From positions 1 to 6,496 of the forward strand of contig JAURLW010000085.1 in NCBI GenBank assembly GCA_030831005.1: DNA of 6,496 nt, given 5' to 3'. The notes beneath the pieces are model-generated. The model was given only the letters and a program-made list of their open reading frames with translations. It was not told the origin of the DNA and ran no database searches. The position numbers and the translations under genes were made by a program. Source of the stretch: Bacteroidota bacterium. GTDB taxonomy: Bacteria; Bacteroidota; Bacteroidia; Chitinophagales; Chitinophagaceae. Positions 5,303-6,496 of this stretch are shown here, piece by piece. Positions within the stretch are counted from its first letter, which is position 1. Each line of letters opens with the position of its first letter.

Positions 5303-6496
5303 ATGTCGACAGATTTATTAGATAGCAACCAAAACAGTTCGGTACATATCCAAGATATGTATAAGAGCTGGTTTTTAGAATATGCTAGTTATGTTATATT
5401 AGAACGTGCGGTGCCGGCTGCAGAAGACGGACTAAAACCCGTACAACGACGCATCTTACATGCCATGAAAGAAATGGATGATGGTCGTTATAATAAAGTA
5501 GCCAATGTAATTGGTCAAACGATGCAATACCACCCGCATGGCGATGCCTCTATTACCGATGCTATGGTTAATATTGGTCAGAAAGACTTAATGATAGATA
5601 TGCAAGGTAACTGGGGCGATGTGCGAACTGGAGACGGTGCAGCTGCTGCGCGTTATATTGAAGCTCGCTTATCTAAGTTTGCTTTAGATGTAGCCTTCAA
5701 TAATAAAACCACCCAATGGCAACTAAGCTATGATGGTAGAAAAAACGAGCCGATAACCTTACCTATGAAATTTCCTTTGCTATTGGCACAAGGAGCTGAA
5801 GGTATTGCCGTAGGTTTGTCGACCAAAATTTTACCTCACAATTTCTGCGAGCTTATAGAAGCTGCAATCAAATATTTGAAAGGAAAGAAATTTGAGTTGT
5901 ACCCCGATTTTCTTACCGGCGGCATGATTGATGTAAGCAATTACAACGATGGCGCTAGAGGTGGCAAGGTAAGGGTGAGAGCAAGAATTGAAGAAGTAGA
6001 TAAAAAAACATTGGCTATTAAAGATGTTCCTTTTGGTATTACTACCCAACAATTGGTAGATAGTATTTTAAAAGCGAATGATTCGGGTAAAATAAAAATC
6101 AAAAGCGTTACCGACAATACCGCAAAAGATGTAGAGTTGATTGTGCAATTGGCACCGGGTATTTCTACCGACCAAACCATTGATGCTTTATATTTATTTA
6201 CCGATTGCGAAGTATCCATCTCTCCCAATGCTTGTATCATTTTAGACGAAAAGCCGCAGTTTTTAAATGCTAGCCATTTATTAAAACATTCGGTAGATCA
6301 TACCAAAGATTTATTATTACAAGAGCTACAAATAAAACTAGGCGAATTAGAAGATGATTGGCATTACGCATCTTTAGAACGCATCTTCATAGAAAAGAAA
6401 ATCTACAGAGACATAGAAGAACAAACTACTTGGGAAGGCGTTATAGAGGCTATTGACAAAGGTTTGAAACCTTATGTGAAGAAATTTAGAAGAGCC
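5303..6496 (+). CDS. parC: DNA topoisomerase IV subunit A, N-terminal 398 residues (runs off right edge)
   Basis: Open from ATG at 5303 through the last base, with no stop. This is the breakage-reunion subunit of a type IIA topoisomerase, which decatenates and relaxes DNA together with ParE. Visible motifs are SYVILERAVPAAEDGLKPVQRR (from about residue 29), YHPHGDASITDAMV (76-89, the quinolone-pocket helix), GNWGDVRTGDGAAAARYIEARL (102-123) with catalytic Y118 preceded by R117, and EGIAVGLSTKILPHN (166-180) containing the DNA-intercalating Ile (I168, equivalent to E. coli GyrA I174). The '[GN]NWG...TGD' and 'RYIEARLSKFA' versions are those of Bacteroidota ParC rather than GyrA ('QGNFGS.DGD..AAMRYTE'). 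The full protein would be roughly 850-900 residues. It starts nine bases after the preceding gene, and no parE is visible next to it. Confidence 0.93.
   Translation, partial: MSTDLLDSNQNSSVHIQDMYKSWFLEYASYVILERAVPAAEDGLKPVQRRILHAMKEMDDGRYNKVANVIGQTMQYHPHGDASITDAMVNIGQKDLMIDMQGNWGDVRTGDGAAAARYIEARLSKFALDVAFNNKTTQWQLSYDGRKNEPITLPMKFPLLLAQGAEGIAVGLSTKILPHNFCELIEAAIKYLKGKKFELYPDFLTGGMIDVSNYNDGARGGKVRVRARIEEVDKKTLAIKDVPFGITTQQLVDSILKANDSGKIKIKSVTDNTAKDVELIVQLAPGISTDQTIDALYLFTDCEVSISPNACIILDEKPQFLNASHLLKHSVDHTKDLLLQELQIKLGELEDDWHYASLERIFIEKKIYRDIEEQTTWEGVIEAIDKGLKPYVKKFRRA

Noticed and set aside
5831..6240. Two overlapping minus-strand open frames
   Set aside because: Both are antisense to parC, which has strong conserved motifs throughout this stretch.

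Overview
The window looks like an ordinary chromosomal segment of an AT-rich member of the Bacteroidota. The evidence for this is: promoter matches to the Bacteroidetes -33 TTG / -7 TAnnTTTG consensus, almost no Shine-Dalgarno sequences, a tRNA without an encoded CCA end, and protein families typical of this phylum (the split membrane Fe-S oxidoreductase pair, the P-loop-less protein usually called 'ABC transporter ATPase', and a Bacteroidota-type ParC). A placement near Chitinophagales/Sphingobacteriales is only a guess.

Left part (1-1458). A CorA-like metal-ion transporter gene runs leftward off the window (1-428, N-terminal domain only). Across a 149-base divergent intergenic region, a two-gene unit runs rightward: a six-TM membrane protein of unknown function (578-1147) and a small winged-helix regulator (1162-1458). 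Its promoter is clear, and two perfect palindromes lie in the promoter spacer and over the -7 box, which suggests autoregulation.

Middle (1459-2714). A long A/T-flanked hairpin (1547-1601) serves as a two-way terminator between the regulator and a leftward tRNA-Arg(UCU) gene (1605-1678), which has its own promoter. Upstream of the tRNA on the same strand is a secreted or periplasmic protein gene of unknown function (1725-2616), split by a single-base frameshift in an otherwise intact reading frame.

Right part (2715-6496). Four closely spaced rightward genes look like one operon: a membrane protein with b-type-heme-like histidines and two 4Fe-4S clusters; a CCG-domain Fe-S protein; a 166-residue protein of unknown function; and the first 398 codons of topoisomerase IV subunit A (parC), which runs off the right edge. 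The first two together have the domain set of a membrane quinone-linked Fe-S oxidoreductase (HdrDE/EMO-like), probably passing electrons between a soluble donor such as an electron-transfer flavoprotein and the menaquinone pool.

I see no mobile element, CRISPR array, phage gene or defence system. The points most worth following are the frameshifted secreted protein, the split Fe-S oxidoreductase with its orphan partner, and the two-palindrome promoter.
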